Assembly: GCF_037940415.1 (NCBI RefSeq)
Contig: NZ_CP149798.1
Span: 4,621,001 to 4,685,000 of the forward strand
DNA from: Streptomyces sp. f51
GTDB taxonomy: Bacteria > Actinomycetota > Actinomycetes > Streptomycetales > Streptomycetaceae
Direction of reading: 5' to 3'
Length of the DNA: 64,000 bases
The notes beneath the pieces are model-generated. The model saw only the letters and a list, made by a program, of their open reading frames with translations. It was not told the origin of the DNA and did not search any database. How positions within the stretch are numbered: the first letter of the stretch is position 1; the number at the start of each line of letters is the position of its first letter. Shown here in pieces: positions 41,082 through 49,792 of this stretch. The position numbers and the translations under genes were made by a program.

Positions 41082-41834
41082 TCAGACGTCGCCGAGGAAC
41101 CCCGGGTCCACGCCGTCCAGCTTGATGGCGAAGTCCCGGTGCAGGCCGAGCAGTTCGCCCAGCGGCACCGCGCGGCGGCTGGTCGACTGGAGGTCGCGGC
41201 GCGCCTCGGCCGACCACAGGAACGGCACCACGGAGAGCCCCTGCGCGCCCGTGAGGGCACCGGACTCGGCCCGCCAGCCGGGCCAGCGCAGCGTGTCGTA
41301 GAACTGGTCCGTGCCCTCGTCCAGGAGCCACTGGAGCCATGCCCCGTGGCCCACTTCGAGCGACTCCCACTTCAGCGAGTCGGGCGCGAAGTACACGATC
41401 TCGCCCGGTCGTCCGGGACGCCCCACCGACTCCGGGTCGGGACCGTTGAGGACGAACACCCCGCCCAGCACGTCGTGTCCGACGACGAGTCCGCCGTCCC
41501 GCGGGCGCCAGTGCGGATCGAAGTACTCGGGGAATTCGTTGACCTCGGCCAGCGAGGGCAGGTCCGTCGTCCCGTCGGGCACTCCCGTCGGGGGCTCCTC
41601 GGCCGGACTGCCGTAGATCCGCAGCCATCCGCTGTCCAGCACCACACCACCGCAGTTGAGCACCATCCCGCCCAGCCAGGACCGTGCGGTGACCTGGAGC
41701 TGGAGCAGACTCGCACGGCCCAGATCGGCGTCCACCGGCGGGACGTCCATGGACACCCCGCTGGCGGCGAGCGCCTTGGACAGCAGAGGCCAGGCCGGTT
41801 CCTCGACTTCGGTCAGCTCGCTCAGCTCTCGCAT
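41082..41834 (-). CDS. DUF2625 family protein
   Basis: The product has 250 residues. ELTEVEEPAWPLL at the N-terminus, SLLQLQVTARSWLGGMVLNCGGVVLDSGWLRIYG in the middle (two blocks), and a WESLEVGHGAWLQWLL stretch near the C-terminus match the DUF2625 pattern (a soluble protein in proteobacteria and actinobacteria) as I recall it. No catalytic motif is evident. One cysteine (NCGG) is seen. No signal peptide is present, so it is cytoplasmic. It is not known to act in any pathway. It precedes the surface-protein gene on the same strand at 39 bases, but co-transcription is not clear. Confidence 0.7.
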   Translation of the reverse strand: MRELSELTEVEEPAWPLLSKALAASGVSMDVPPVDADLGRASLLQLQVTARSWLGGMVLNCGGVVLDSGWLRIYGSPAEEPPTGVPDGTTDLPSLAEVNEFPEYFDPHWRPRDGGLVVGHDVLGGVFVLNGPDPESVGRPGRPGEIVYFAPDSLKWESLEVGHGAWLQWLLDEGTDQFYDTLRWPGWRAESGALTGAQGLSVVPFLWSAEARRDLQSTSRRAVPLGELLGLHRDFAIKLDGVDPGFLGDV

Positions 41835-41873
41835 GGCTTCCCTGGGGGTTCGTCAGGCGCGCGGTCGATGCGC

Positions 41874-42290
41874 TCAGTAGGCAATCATGCGCTCTCGGCG
41901 CACGGAATAGGTCACGAATCCGGCGCCCAGGCCGAGGAAGAGCGTGCCGCCGACGAGGTACGGGGTCGTGTCCACGGCGCCGGTGTCCGCGAGCCGGGTC
42001 CCGTCGCCGCCGGAGGGCGTGCCCGTCCCGTCGCCGCCGGAGAGCGCGCGCGGCCCGTCGTCCTCCGAGAGCGGGCGTGTGCCGCTCTGGCCGGAGAGCG
42101 TGCGCGTGCCGGTGTCGTCCGATCCGGCGGACTTCGGAGTCGTCCCGCTGACGGTCGGTGCGGACGCCGGCGCCGTCGTGGTCGGTGTGGGTACGTCCTG
42201 GGTCGCGTTGGCGGACGGGACGAACCACAGGGCACCCAGGAGGGTCCCCGCTGCGGTGGCGGTCAGCAACGATCGACGTGCGGCGGACAC
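41874..42290 (-). CDS. LAXTG-anchored surface protein (sortase substrate)
   Basis: The product has 138 residues. A Sec signal peptide (1-29, cleaved after NA) is followed by a Thr/Ser/Gly/Asp-rich stalk with three-part repeats of GTR/GDG type. The sorting signal LADTG is at residues 100-104, followed by a hydrophobic segment (YLVGGTLFLGLGAGFVTYSV) and the positive tail RRER. LAXTG is the motif cut by class E sortases, which also anchor the chaplins. So this is probably a wall-linked stalk protein. No sortase gene is adjacent. The role is unknown. Confidence 0.8.
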   Translation of the reverse strand: MSAARRSLLTATAAGTLLGALWFVPSANATQDVPTPTTTAPASAPTVSGTTPKSAGSDDTGTRTLSGQSGTRPLSEDDGPRALSGGDGTGTPSGGDGTRLADTGAVDTTPYLVGGTLFLGLGAGFVTYSVRRERMIAY

Positions 42291-42400
42291 GAAATATCGA
42301 TCCCCTTGTGGCGCTGGCGAATTGGCCGTGTGGGCCGATGCTAATGAAAGGCGCGGGTCGCGGGAAAGTCGCGCATGCCACGGGCCGTACGCTCCCTCCC

Positions 42401-42745
42401 ATGACTACCCCTGAGACTTCACGGTTTGTCCGGCTTCGTGTCGAACTCGTGCTGGAGATCGACGACGCCGACGCCGTCACCCGGGCCGCGCTGAGCCGGA
42501 TCGGCGACGACGCGGACATGCCGGCCGAGGAAAGGGCGCACGCCGAGGGTGCAGTGACGGAAGACACGGCGGAGGCGCTGGCTTATCTCGTCGACCCGTT
42601 CGACCTGGTCAGCGAGGTGCCCGGAGTCGAACTCGCGCAGGCTTCCTGGAGCAGCGAGCCCATTGACTACGATCCGGATTCGCCGGATTGGGACATCGAC
42701 GAGGATGATGCCGAGGAGGACGACGAGGAAGACGTGCGCGGCTGA
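42401..42745 (+). CDS. Acidic hypothetical protein
   Basis: The product has 114 residues. The N-terminal half looks structured (VRLRVELVLEIDDADAVTRAALSRI) and the C-terminal quarter is a run of Asp and Glu ending EEDDEEDVRG. There is no signal, membrane segment or motif. The family is conserved in Streptomyces as far as I recall, but its function is unknown. The ATG at 42401 follows a CTCCC-rich region without a strong ribosome site. It stands alone between the surface-protein and L,D-transpeptidase genes. Confidence 0.7.
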   Translation: MTTPETSRFVRLRVELVLEIDDADAVTRAALSRIGDDADMPAEERAHAEGAVTEDTAEALAYLVDPFDLVSEVPGVELAQASWSSEPIDYDPDSPDWDIDEDDAEEDDEEDVRG

Positions 42746-43004
42746 CGCGGTCCGGGAGACGAGACCCCGGCCGGTGACCGCCGTCCGGGGCCCTTTCGTC
42801 CCCGGCGCGGCACGGCCCTCCTCCGCGCCGCACCGGCACACCGACCCGGTCCCCCGGTCCGAACGCGGTGGACGTGGTGGGGGAGTGGACGTGGTGTGGG
42901 CCACACTTCCTCGTGAAGTGGAACGGGGCGAACCGGTTGCCGCGTTGAAGTTCACGGGCCCCCGTGGCCCTTTTCGGGAATCGGCGACGATGGAGAAGCG
43001 TGTG

Positions 43005-44258
43005 ATGACGAACAGTAAGCGGCGCAAGCGTCTGACGTCTGCGTCCGTACTGCTCGGCGGGGTGCTGATGCTCTCTGCGTGCAGCGGAGGCGGAGGCGAC
43101 GCCAACGCTTCGAACAGCGGCGACCCCACGTCGCAGGCCAAGGTCGACGAGGCGGCGGCCAAGAAGACGTCCGAGGCGCAGATCAAGATCACGCCCAAGG
43201 ACGGCTCCGACAACGCCTCGATCAACAACGGCACCGCCGTCACGGTCACCAAGGGCTCGCTCACGTCCGTCACGATGAAGACCGCGACCGGCACGGCCGT
43301 GGCCGGTCAGATATCGGCCGACAAGAAGAGCTGGAAGCCCCTGAACCGGCTCGACCGCGCCACCACGTACAAGATCGCCGCCGAGGCCGCCGACTCCGCG
43401 GGCCGCACGGCCCACGAGAACGCGTCCTTCACCACGGTCTCCCCGGCCAACAGCTTCATCGGCAACTTCACGCCCGAGGACGGTTCCACCGTCGGTGTCG
43501 GCATGCCGGTCTCGATCAACTTCGACAAGGCCATCACGAACAAGGCCGCCGTGCAGAAGGGGATCACGGTCTCCTCCAGCAGCGGCCAGGAGGTCGTCGG
43601 CCACTGGTTCAACGCCAACCGCCTGGACTTCCGCCCCGAGAGCTACTGGACCGGCGGCTCCACCGTCACCCTCAAGCTGAACCTCGACGGGGTCCAGGGC
43701 GCGAGCGGTGTCTACGGCGTGCAGCAGAAGACGGTCACCTTCAAGATCGGCCGCAACCAGGTCTCCGTCGTCGACGCCAAGACCAAGACGATGCAGGTCA
43801 TGCAGGACGGCAAGGTCGTCAAGACCATCCCCGTCTCCGCGGGCGCCCCTGACCACACCACGTACCAGGGCCAGATGGTGATCTCCGAGAAGTTCAAGGA
43901 GACCCGGATGGACGGCTCGACGGTCGGCTTCACGAACGACGACGGCAAGGGCGAGTACGACATCAAGGACGTGCCGCACGCGATGCGTCTGTCGAACTCC
44001 GGCACCTTCATCCACGGCAACTACTGGGGCGCGAAGTCCATCTTCGGTTCCGTCAACACCAGCCACGGCTGTGTCGGCCTGTCCGACACGAAGGGCGCCA
44101 ACGACCCCAACACCCCCGCCTCGTGGTTCTTCAACCACTCGCTGGTCGGTGACGTGGTCGTCGTCAAGAACACCGGCGACAAGACCATCGCCCCGGACAA
44201 CGGCCTCAACGGCTGGAACCTGAACTGGGCGGCCTGGAAGGCCGGTTCGGCCGTCTGA
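43005..44258 (+). CDS. L,D-transpeptidase lipoprotein
   Basis: The product has 417 residues from ATG 43005, which has GGAGAAG six bases upstream. An earlier ATG at 42990 lacks such a site. The lipoprotein signal ends LSAC with Cys26. A Ser/Thr-rich linker and an Ig-like domain (about 40-230) are followed by the YkuD catalytic domain, with GTFIHGNYWG and the nucleophile in SVNTSHGCVGL (His, Ser, Cys, Gly). It forms 3-3 cross-links in peptidoglycan or attaches proteins to it. It ends in a Trp-rich tail. A hairpin terminator follows. Confidence 0.94.
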   Translation: MTNSKRRKRLTSASVLLGGVLMLSACSGGGGDANASNSGDPTSQAKVDEAAAKKTSEAQIKITPKDGSDNASINNGTAVTVTKGSLTSVTMKTATGTAVAGQISADKKSWKPLNRLDRATTYKIAAEAADSAGRTAHENASFTTVSPANSFIGNFTPEDGSTVGVGMPVSINFDKAITNKAAVQKGITVSSSSGQEVVGHWFNANRLDFRPESYWTGGSTVTLKLNLDGVQGASGVYGVQQKTVTFKIGRNQVSVVDAKTKTMQVMQDGKVVKTIPVSAGAPDHTTYQGQMVISEKFKETRMDGSTVGFTNDDGKGEYDIKDVPHAMRLSNSGTFIHGNYWGAKSIFGSVNTSHGCVGLSDTKGANDPNTPASWFFNHSLVGDVVVVKNTGDKTIAPDNGLNGWNLNWAAWKAGSAV

Positions 44259-44290
44259 GACAGCCGGGAGCAGGACGAGGACGAACACTG

Positions 44291-44323
44291 ATGCGGCGGT
44301 GGCCCCCCGGGCCACCGCCGCAT
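44291..44323 (+). terminator. Terminator after the L,D-transpeptidase gene
   Basis: Perfect 14-base arms (ATGCGGCGGTGGCC and its complement) around CCCCG, 33 bases after the stop codon. Confidence 0.75.
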
Positions 44324-44423
44324 CGGCGTCTCCCACGGGCCTCTTGGCCCGGCCACAGCCTTCTCATGCTTCTCTTATTTCAGCCTTATTCCTTCATCAC
44401 GCGCCGTAACTAGCTTGCGGCAC

Positions 44424-45887
44424 ATGTTCTTCACCTACCTGAGGCGCGAACTGCGCCGCCGCAGAAAGGCGGCCCTCGTCGTCGCCTCCGGGCTCGCCCT
44501 GGGCATCGCCCTGGTCATCGTGGTCAGTTCCGTGTCCTCGGGCATGGAGAAGGCCCAGGGCAAGGTTCTCCAGTCGCTGTACGGGCTGGGAACCGACATG
44601 ACGGTCACCAAGGCCGCCGCGGCGAGCGGCACCAGCGACCGTCCGCGCTTCAACTTCGACGCGAAGGACAGCGGTTCCGGCACCGACCAGAGCAGCGACC
44701 GGGTCATGGTCCAGGGGTTCCAGACCCTGGCCTCCTCGACCGTCTCCAAGGTCGACGCGCAGAAGGGCGTCGCGGACTCCGTCGGCGGTCTGAGCCTCAC
44801 GGTCATCCGCATCAACGGCCAGTTCACCCGCGGCCAGTTCAAGCAGGACCCGAGCAGCGGCGGCAGCCGGCAGCGGGGCGGCGGCGGACAGGCTCCGCAG
44901 GGCCGCGTCGAGGGCGGCGGCGCCAACTTCGACGTCAACAACTACACGGTCTACGGCACCGACGTCACCAAGCCGGCCCTGGGCCCGCTGACCTCGTCGA
45001 AGATCACCAGCGGTCGCACGTTCACGACCTCCGAGACGAACGCCAAGGTCGTCGTCGCCGACAAGTCCTACGCCAAGGAGAAGAAGCTCAAGGTCGGTGG
45101 CACCGTCACCATCAAGAGCGTCAAGTACAAGGTCATCGGCATCGCGACGCCCGACAGCGGCGACGCGGCGGCCAACCTCTACATCCCGCTCCAGCAGGCG
45201 CAGACGCTCAGCAGCTCCAAGAACAAGGTCACGACGATCTACGTCAAGGCCTCGGACTCGCAGCAGATCTCCAGCGTCAAGAGCACCATCCAGAAGAACA
45301 TCTCGGGCACGACGGTCACCACCTCCGCGGACCTCGCGAGCACCGTCTCCGGATCCCTGTCCACCGCCTCCAACCTCGCCTCGAACGTGGGCAAGTGGCT
45401 GTCGATCGCGGTGCTCGTGGCCGCGTTCCTGGTCGCCGGTCTGCTCACCTCCTCCGCCGTCTCCCGCCGCGTGCGCGAGTTCGGCACGCTCAAGGCGCTC
45501 GGCTGGAAGTCGAGCCGGGTGACCCGCCAGGTGGTCGGCGAGGCCATCGTCAACGGCCTGGTCGGCGGTGTCCTCGGCATCGCCCTCGGCCTCGCGGGCG
45601 CCTACGCCGTCACCGAGATCAGCCCCAGCCTCTCGGCGCAGGTGGCGAGCGCGGGCCGGGGCGGCGGTCCGGGCGGAGGCGGCGGCTTCGGGGGCGGCGG
45701 CTTCGGCGGCCCGGGACGGCAGAGCGCCTCCAAGGCCCTCGACGTCGCGCTCACCGCGCCCGTCAGCGTCAACACGATCGTCCTCGCCGTCGCCCTGGCC
45801 GTGACCGGCGGCCTGATCGCCGGCGCCTTCGGCGGCTGGCGCGCCTCCCGGCTGCGTCCCGCCGACGCCCTGCGTCGCGTCGAATAA
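44424..45887 (+). CDS. ABC transporter permease (MacB/FtsX type)
   Basis: This permease has 487 residues. One N-terminal helix (about 20-42) follows a basic LRRELRRRRK leader. A large external domain rich in Ser, Thr, Gly and Lys follows (about 45-325), then three C-terminal helices (about 333-355, 385-410 and 450-472). The FtsX core with VSRRVREFGTLKALGWKSSRV is the ATPase-coupling site. The external domain includes a Gly/Gln/Arg-rich loop and a Gly-rich loop near the last helix. With the ATPase gene 32 bases downstream it forms a mechanotransmission-type exporter. The substrate is unknown. The ATG is chosen over a TTG three codons earlier. Confidence 0.88.
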   Translation: MFFTYLRRELRRRRKAALVVASGLALGIALVIVVSSVSSGMEKAQGKVLQSLYGLGTDMTVTKAAAASGTSDRPRFNFDAKDSGSGTDQSSDRVMVQGFQTLASSTVSKVDAQKGVADSVGGLSLTVIRINGQFTRGQFKQDPSSGGSRQRGGGGQAPQGRVEGGGANFDVNNYTVYGTDVTKPALGPLTSSKITSGRTFTTSETNAKVVVADKSYAKEKKLKVGGTVTIKSVKYKVIGIATPDSGDAAANLYIPLQQAQTLSSSKNKVTTIYVKASDSQQISSVKSTIQKNISGTTVTTSADLASTVSGSLSTASNLASNVGKWLSIAVLVAAFLVAGLLTSSAVSRRVREFGTLKALGWKSSRVTRQVVGEAIVNGLVGGVLGIALGLAGAYAVTEISPSLSAQVASAGRGGGPGGGGGFGGGGFGGPGRQSASKALDVALTAPVSVNTIVLAVALAVTGGLIAGAFGGWRASRLRPADALRRVE

Positions 45888-45919
45888 GCCCCGCCACCAC
45901 GGATCCCAGGAGTAGCACC

Positions 45920-46603
45920 ATGTACGAACTCAGAGGCGTCACCAAGCGCTATGCGCGGGGCAAGGAATCGATCAACGCGCTCGCCGGGATCGATCTGACG
46001 ATCGGCGACGGCGACCGGCTCGTCATCCAGGGCCCCACCGGCGGCGGCAAGTCCACCCTGCTCCAGATGCTCGGCGGGCTCGACCGTCCCACCGCGGGCA
46101 GCGTCGAACTCGACGGCGTCGACATGGCGAAGCTGTCCGAGGCGAAGCTCACCCGGGTGCGCAGCGAGAACATCGGCTTCGTCTTCCAGAGCTTCAACCT
46201 GATCCCCACGCTCACCGCCCAGGAGAACGTCGAGACCGCGCTCGTACCGCTGCGGGTCAAGGCGAAGGAACGGCGTGAGCGGGCCGCCGCGGCCCTGGAG
46301 TCCGTGGGGCTCGCCGAGCGCCTCGGGCACCTGCCCGCCGAGCTCTCCGGCGGCCAGCAGCAGCGTGTGGCGATCGCCCGCGCCCTGGTCAAGCAGCCCA
46401 AGGTGCTGCTCGCCGACGAGCCCACCGGCAACCTCGACGAGGGCATGCGCGACGAGATCATGGACGTGCTCGAAGCCATGTGGAAGGAGCACGGGCTGAC
46501 CTTCATCATGGTCACCCACGACTCCGCGATCGCGAAGAAGGCCCCGCGCCTCGCCACGATCCGCAAGGGGACGATCACCGTCAAGGAGAACGCGGGAGCG
46601 TAG
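45920..46603 (+). CDS. ABC transporter ATP-binding protein (LolD/MacB type)
   Basis: This ATPase of 227 residues has Walker A GPTGGGKST (where many have SGSGKST), the Q loop FVFQSFNLIPTLTAQEN, signature LSGGQQQRVAIARAL, Walker B VLLADEPTGNLD, and the H loop MVTHD. The LolD/MacB family couples to FtsX-type permeases, as the upstream gene is. CAGGAG lies before the ATG. Together they probably export a lipoprotein, a peptide or an antibiotic. It is followed by a terminator. Confidence 0.92.
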   Translation: MYELRGVTKRYARGKESINALAGIDLTIGDGDRLVIQGPTGGGKSTLLQMLGGLDRPTAGSVELDGVDMAKLSEAKLTRVRSENIGFVFQSFNLIPTLTAQENVETALVPLRVKAKERRERAAAALESVGLAERLGHLPAELSGGQQQRVAIARALVKQPKVLLADEPTGNLDEGMRDEIMDVLEAMWKEHGLTFIMVTHDSAIAKKAPRLATIRKGTITVKENAGA

Positions 46604-46646
46604 CGGTACCCCGCCGGACGCCGGTGCGGGAATGAGCCCGCAGCGA

Positions 46647-46681
46647 AAGGGCCACCGGAAAGAGAGCCTCCGGTGGCCCTT
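46647..46681 (+). terminator. Terminator after the ABC pair
   Basis: Arms AAGGGCCACCGG and its complement around an 11-base loop, 43 bases after the stop codon and just before the globin gene. Confidence 0.7.
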
Positions 46682-46699
46682 CCGTGTTTGTGTGGGGAC

Positions 46700-47470
46700 A
46701 TGACCGTCTCGACAGTCGAATACATCCGGTACCGCATTCCCGAGGACCAGTCGGCCGGGTTCCTGGCCGCCTACACCCGCGCCGCCCGCCTGCTCGCCGA
46801 GGCGCCGCAGTGCGTGGACTACGAACTCGCGCGCTGCGAGGAGGACTTCGAGCACTTCGTCCTGAGGATCACCTGGACCTCCACCGAGGACCACATCGAG
46901 GGCTTCCGCACCTCCGAGCTCTTCCCCGGCTTCCTCGCCGAGATCCGCCCGTACATCGGCAGCATCGAGGAGATGCGCCACTACAAGCCCACGTCGGTGC
47001 GCGGCCGGGGTGCCTCCGAACCCACGCTCTACGCCTGGGCGGGCGGCGCCGAGGCGTTCTCCCGTCTCACCGAGGCGTTCTACGACAAGGTCCTCAAGGA
47101 CGACCTCCTCGCGCCGCTGTTCGCCGGCCTCGCGCCCGAACACGCCGCCCATGTCGCCCTCTGGCTCGGCGAGGTCTTCGGCGGACCGGCCGCGTACTCC
47201 GAGACCCAGGGCGGCCACGGCCACATGGTCGCCAAGCACCTGGGCAAGGGCATCACGGAGCCGCAGCGCCGCCGCTGGGTCAATCTGCTCCAGGACGCCG
47301 CCGACGACGCGGGACTGCCCACCGACGCCGAGTTCCGCTCCGCCTTCCTCGCGTACGCGGAGTGGGGCACGCGGCTGGCCGTGTACTACTCGAGCCCGGA
47401 CGCGACACCTCCGGCGGAGCAGCCCGTACCGAAGTGGACATGGGGAGCGGCACCGCCGTACCAGCCGTGA
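46700..47470 (+). CDS. Antibiotic-biosynthesis-monooxygenase/truncated-globin fusion
   Basis: The product has 256 residues and two parts. Residues about 5-95 form an ABM (ferredoxin-like) domain of the heme-degrading or quinol monooxygenase fold (VEYIRYRIPEDQSAGFLAAY; FEHFVLRITWTSTEDHIEGF). Residues about 118-235 form a group II truncated haemoglobin (LTEAFYDKVLKDDLLAPLFAGL; HVALWLGEVFGG; GGHGHMVAKHLGKGI), with the proximal His probably in AAHVALWL. Such fusions are known in Streptomyces and related actinobacteria. Proposed roles are oxygen-dependent oxidation or NO/redox protection. The ATG at 46700 comes just after the terminator of the preceding operon. Confidence 0.88.
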   Translation: MTVSTVEYIRYRIPEDQSAGFLAAYTRAARLLAEAPQCVDYELARCEEDFEHFVLRITWTSTEDHIEGFRTSELFPGFLAEIRPYIGSIEEMRHYKPTSVRGRGASEPTLYAWAGGAEAFSRLTEAFYDKVLKDDLLAPLFAGLAPEHAAHVALWLGEVFGGPAAYSETQGGHGHMVAKHLGKGITEPQRRRWVNLLQDAADDAGLPTDAEFRSAFLAYAEWGTRLAVYYSSPDATPPAEQPVPKWTWGAAPPYQP

Positions 47471-47537
47471 GCAGGCGTCCCGGCCGGTCGCCGGAGTGTC
47501 CGGCGGGGCGTTCGCCAGGAGCGTCGGGCGGGAGAGC

Positions 47538-48452
47538 TCAGCGGGGAGCGGACGAGCCCGCGCGGGTCGCGTCCGTTCCCCACGAGGCCAGCAGCCGCAG
47601 GGCCTGGGCCGAACTCGACTCCGGCTCCGCGTGATACGTGACCAGCGCCAGCTCGCTGTCGCCGATCAGCCGGAACGACTCGAACTGCAACGCGAGATCA
47701 CCCACCAGCGGATGCCGCAGCAGCTTCACCCCGTGGCTCTTCTCCTTGACGTCGTGCGTCGCCCACAGCCTCCGGAAGTCCTCGCTCTTCACCGACAGCT
47801 GCCCGACCAGCGCGGACAGCCGCGGATCGTCCGGATGGCAGCCCGCGTCCATGCGCAGCATGCAGACGATGTCGATCGCCTTCTGCTCCCACTCCACGAA
47901 CAGCTCCCGGTACTCGGGCCGCAGGAAGACCATCCGCGCCCAGTTCCGCTCCTGCGCCGGCAGCTCCGACCAGTCCCCGAAGACGGCGGCCGCCATCCGG
48001 TTCCAGACGAGCACGTCGGAGCGCCGTCCGGTGATGTACGCGGGGACGCCGTCGAGCGTGTCGAGCAGCTGGCGCAGGGAGCCGCGCACCTGCTGCGGCC
48101 TGGCCGTCTGCTTCTTCTTGTGCTGCTTGGGCTTCGCGAGATGCGTGAGGTGGTTGTGCTCGGCGTCCGTCAGCCGCAGCGCCCGCGCGATGGCGTCCAG
48201 CACCTCCGCCGACACGTTGCGGCCGTGGCCCTGTTCCAGACGCGTGTAGTAGGCCACGGACACCCCGGCGAGCTGGGCCAGCTCCTCGCGGCGCAGCCCG
48301 GGCACCCGGCGGTGCCGTCCGAAGTCGGGCATCCCGACGTCCTCCGGCTTCAGCCGGGCACGGCGGCTGCGCAGGAACTCGCTCAGCTCGGCGCGCCGGT
48401 CCAGGGAGTGGGCCGCCTCACCGGTGGGACCCACGGAGGGCTGTTCATCCAT
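47538..48452 (-). CDS. XRE-family regulator with MmyB-like domain
   Basis: The product has 304 residues. The helix-turn-helix LGRHRR-PGLRREELAQLAGVSVAYYTRLEQG (in two blocks, residues about 46-80) is followed by a C-terminal MmyB-type ligand-binding domain (about 120-290) with the pattern VLVWNRMAAAVFGDW, NWARMVFL and DAGCHPDDPRLSALVGQLS. The MmyB-type family binds fatty-acid-like ligands. It is divergent from the zinc alcohol dehydrogenase gene, a common arrangement for regulator and target. The start at 48452 (ATG) is chosen because family similarity begins there. Confidence 0.9.
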   Translation of the reverse strand: MDEQPSVGPTGEAAHSLDRRAELSEFLRSRRARLKPEDVGMPDFGRHRRVPGLRREELAQLAGVSVAYYTRLEQGHGRNVSAEVLDAIARALRLTDAEHNHLTHLAKPKQHKKKQTARPQQVRGSLRQLLDTLDGVPAYITGRRSDVLVWNRMAAAVFGDWSELPAQERNWARMVFLRPEYRELFVEWEQKAIDIVCMLRMDAGCHPDDPRLSALVGQLSVKSEDFRRLWATHDVKEKSHGVKLLRHPLVGDLALQFESFRLIGDSELALVTYHAEPESSSAQALRLLASWGTDATRAGSSAPR

Positions 48453-48624
48453 ATGTCCAGTATCAACGGTCGTACGACACGGAGCCTGACCCCGCCAGTG
48501 GTAGGACCAGCGAACGTACGCAGAGCCGTGGTCTGGGTGAAACGCGGGGGACCGGGCAGGCTGGACGCCGTGCCCGAAGACACCGCAGGGCACGGACCAC
48601 CCCCCTCCCGAGGAGAACCCCGGC

Positions 48625-49665
48625 ATGACCACTGTCGTCGCGTACGCCGCACCCGCCGCCAAGGCTCCGCTGGAGCGCACCACCATCGAGCGCCGCGCGG
48701 TCAGGGAGCACGACGTCCTGATCGACATCAAGTTCGCCGGCATCTGCCACTCCGACATCCACCAGGCCCGCGAGGGCTGGGGCAAGGCCGCCTTCCCGAT
48801 GGTGCCCGGCCACGAGATCGCCGGGATCGTCGCCGAGGTCGGATCCGGCGTCACCAAGTTCAAGATCGGCGACCGCGTGGGCGTCGGCTGCCTGGTCGAC
48901 TCCTGCCGTGAGTGCGACAACTGCGTGGCCGGTCTGGAGCAGTACTGCACCGGCGGCGGCGTCGGCACGTACAACTCCGTCGGCAAGGACGGCGAGCCCA
49001 CCTACGGCGGCTACTCCCAGAAGATCGTCGTCGACGAGAACTACACCCTGCGCATCCCCGACGGCATCTCCCTCGATGTCGCCGCGCCGCTGCTCTGCGC
49101 CGGGATCACCACGTACTCCCCGCTCAAGCACTGGAACGCGGGCCCCGGCAAGAAGGTCGCGGTCCTCGGCATGGGCGGTCTCGGCCACATGGGCGTCAAG
49201 ATCGCGCACGCGCTCGGCGCCGAGGTCACGGTCCTCTCCCAGTCGCTGCGCAAGAAGGACGACGGCCTGAAGCTGGGCGCCGACCACTACTACGCCACCA
49301 GCGACCCGGAGACCTTCAAGGCGCTGCGCGGCACCTTCGACCTGATCCTGTCCACCGTCTCCGCGCCGCTGGACCTGGACGCCTATCTCTCCCTGCTGCG
49401 CACGGACGGCGCGTTCGTGAACGTGGGCGCGCCCGAGGAGCCGGTCCGGCTCAACCTCTTCTCCGTGATCGGCGGCCGCAAGACCCTCGCGGGCTCCGGC
49501 ATCGGCGGCATCCGCGAGACCCAGGAGATGCTGGACTTCTGCGCCGAGCACGGCTTCGGCGCCGAGATCGAGCTCATCGAGGCCTCCGAGATCAACGAGG
49601 CGTACGAGCGGGTGCTGGCGAGCGACGTCCGCTACCGCTTCGTGATCGACGCGGCCACGATCTGA
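48625..49665 (+). CDS. NAD(P)-dependent zinc alcohol dehydrogenase
   Basis: This medium-chain dehydrogenase of 346 residues is of the YahK/cinnamyl-alcohol type. Catalytic zinc ligands are Cys in GICHSDIHQ, His in PGHEIAG and a late Cys in LLCAGITTY; the structural zinc loop CRECDNCVAGLEQYC has four cysteines. The Rossmann motif VLGMGGLGHMGVKIAHALGA gives NAD(P) binding. It probably reduces aldehydes. The divergent MmyB-like regulator (47538-48452) is its likely controller. AGGAGAACCCC lies before the ATG. Confidence 0.94.
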   Translation: MTTVVAYAAPAAKAPLERTTIERRAVREHDVLIDIKFAGICHSDIHQAREGWGKAAFPMVPGHEIAGIVAEVGSGVTKFKIGDRVGVGCLVDSCRECDNCVAGLEQYCTGGGVGTYNSVGKDGEPTYGGYSQKIVVDENYTLRIPDGISLDVAAPLLCAGITTYSPLKHWNAGPGKKVAVLGMGGLGHMGVKIAHALGAEVTVLSQSLRKKDDGLKLGADHYYATSDPETFKALRGTFDLILSTVSAPLDLDAYLSLLRTDGAFVNVGAPEEPVRLNLFSVIGGRKTLAGSGIGGIRETQEMLDFCAEHGFGAEIELIEASEINEAYERVLASDVRYRFVIDAATI

Positions 49666-49710
49666 CGGCGCCGTCGGCCCGGCGATGGCGTCGCCGTGCC
49701 GGGCGGACAG

Positions 49711-49760
49711 GACAGGAAGGTGCCGCCCCGGTCGTACGACCGGGGCGGCACCTTCCTGTC
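49711..49760. terminator. Strong bidirectional terminator
   Basis: A perfect inverted repeat of 23-base arms with a GTAC loop lies between the convergent alcohol dehydrogenase (+) and serine hydrolase (-) genes. It is the longest perfect stem in the window. Its centre contains GTCGTACGAC, the same 10-mer that occurs at 48469-48478. Confidence 0.85.
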
Positions 49761-49792
49761 GGAGTCCGGCGTCCGGCTCCTGGCGATCGGCC

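Noticed and set aside
39040..42567. A minus-strand open frame of about 1170 codons across the helicase gene and its neighbours
   Set aside because: It is a shadow of the helicase coding strand and of the surface-protein gene. No recognisable domain exists in it.
48469..48478. GTCGTACGAC palindrome shared by the adh promoter region and the terminator at 49711-49760
   Set aside because: A 10-base palindrome of this GC-rich form is expected by chance, and the second copy is the terminator centre. I keep it only as a note.
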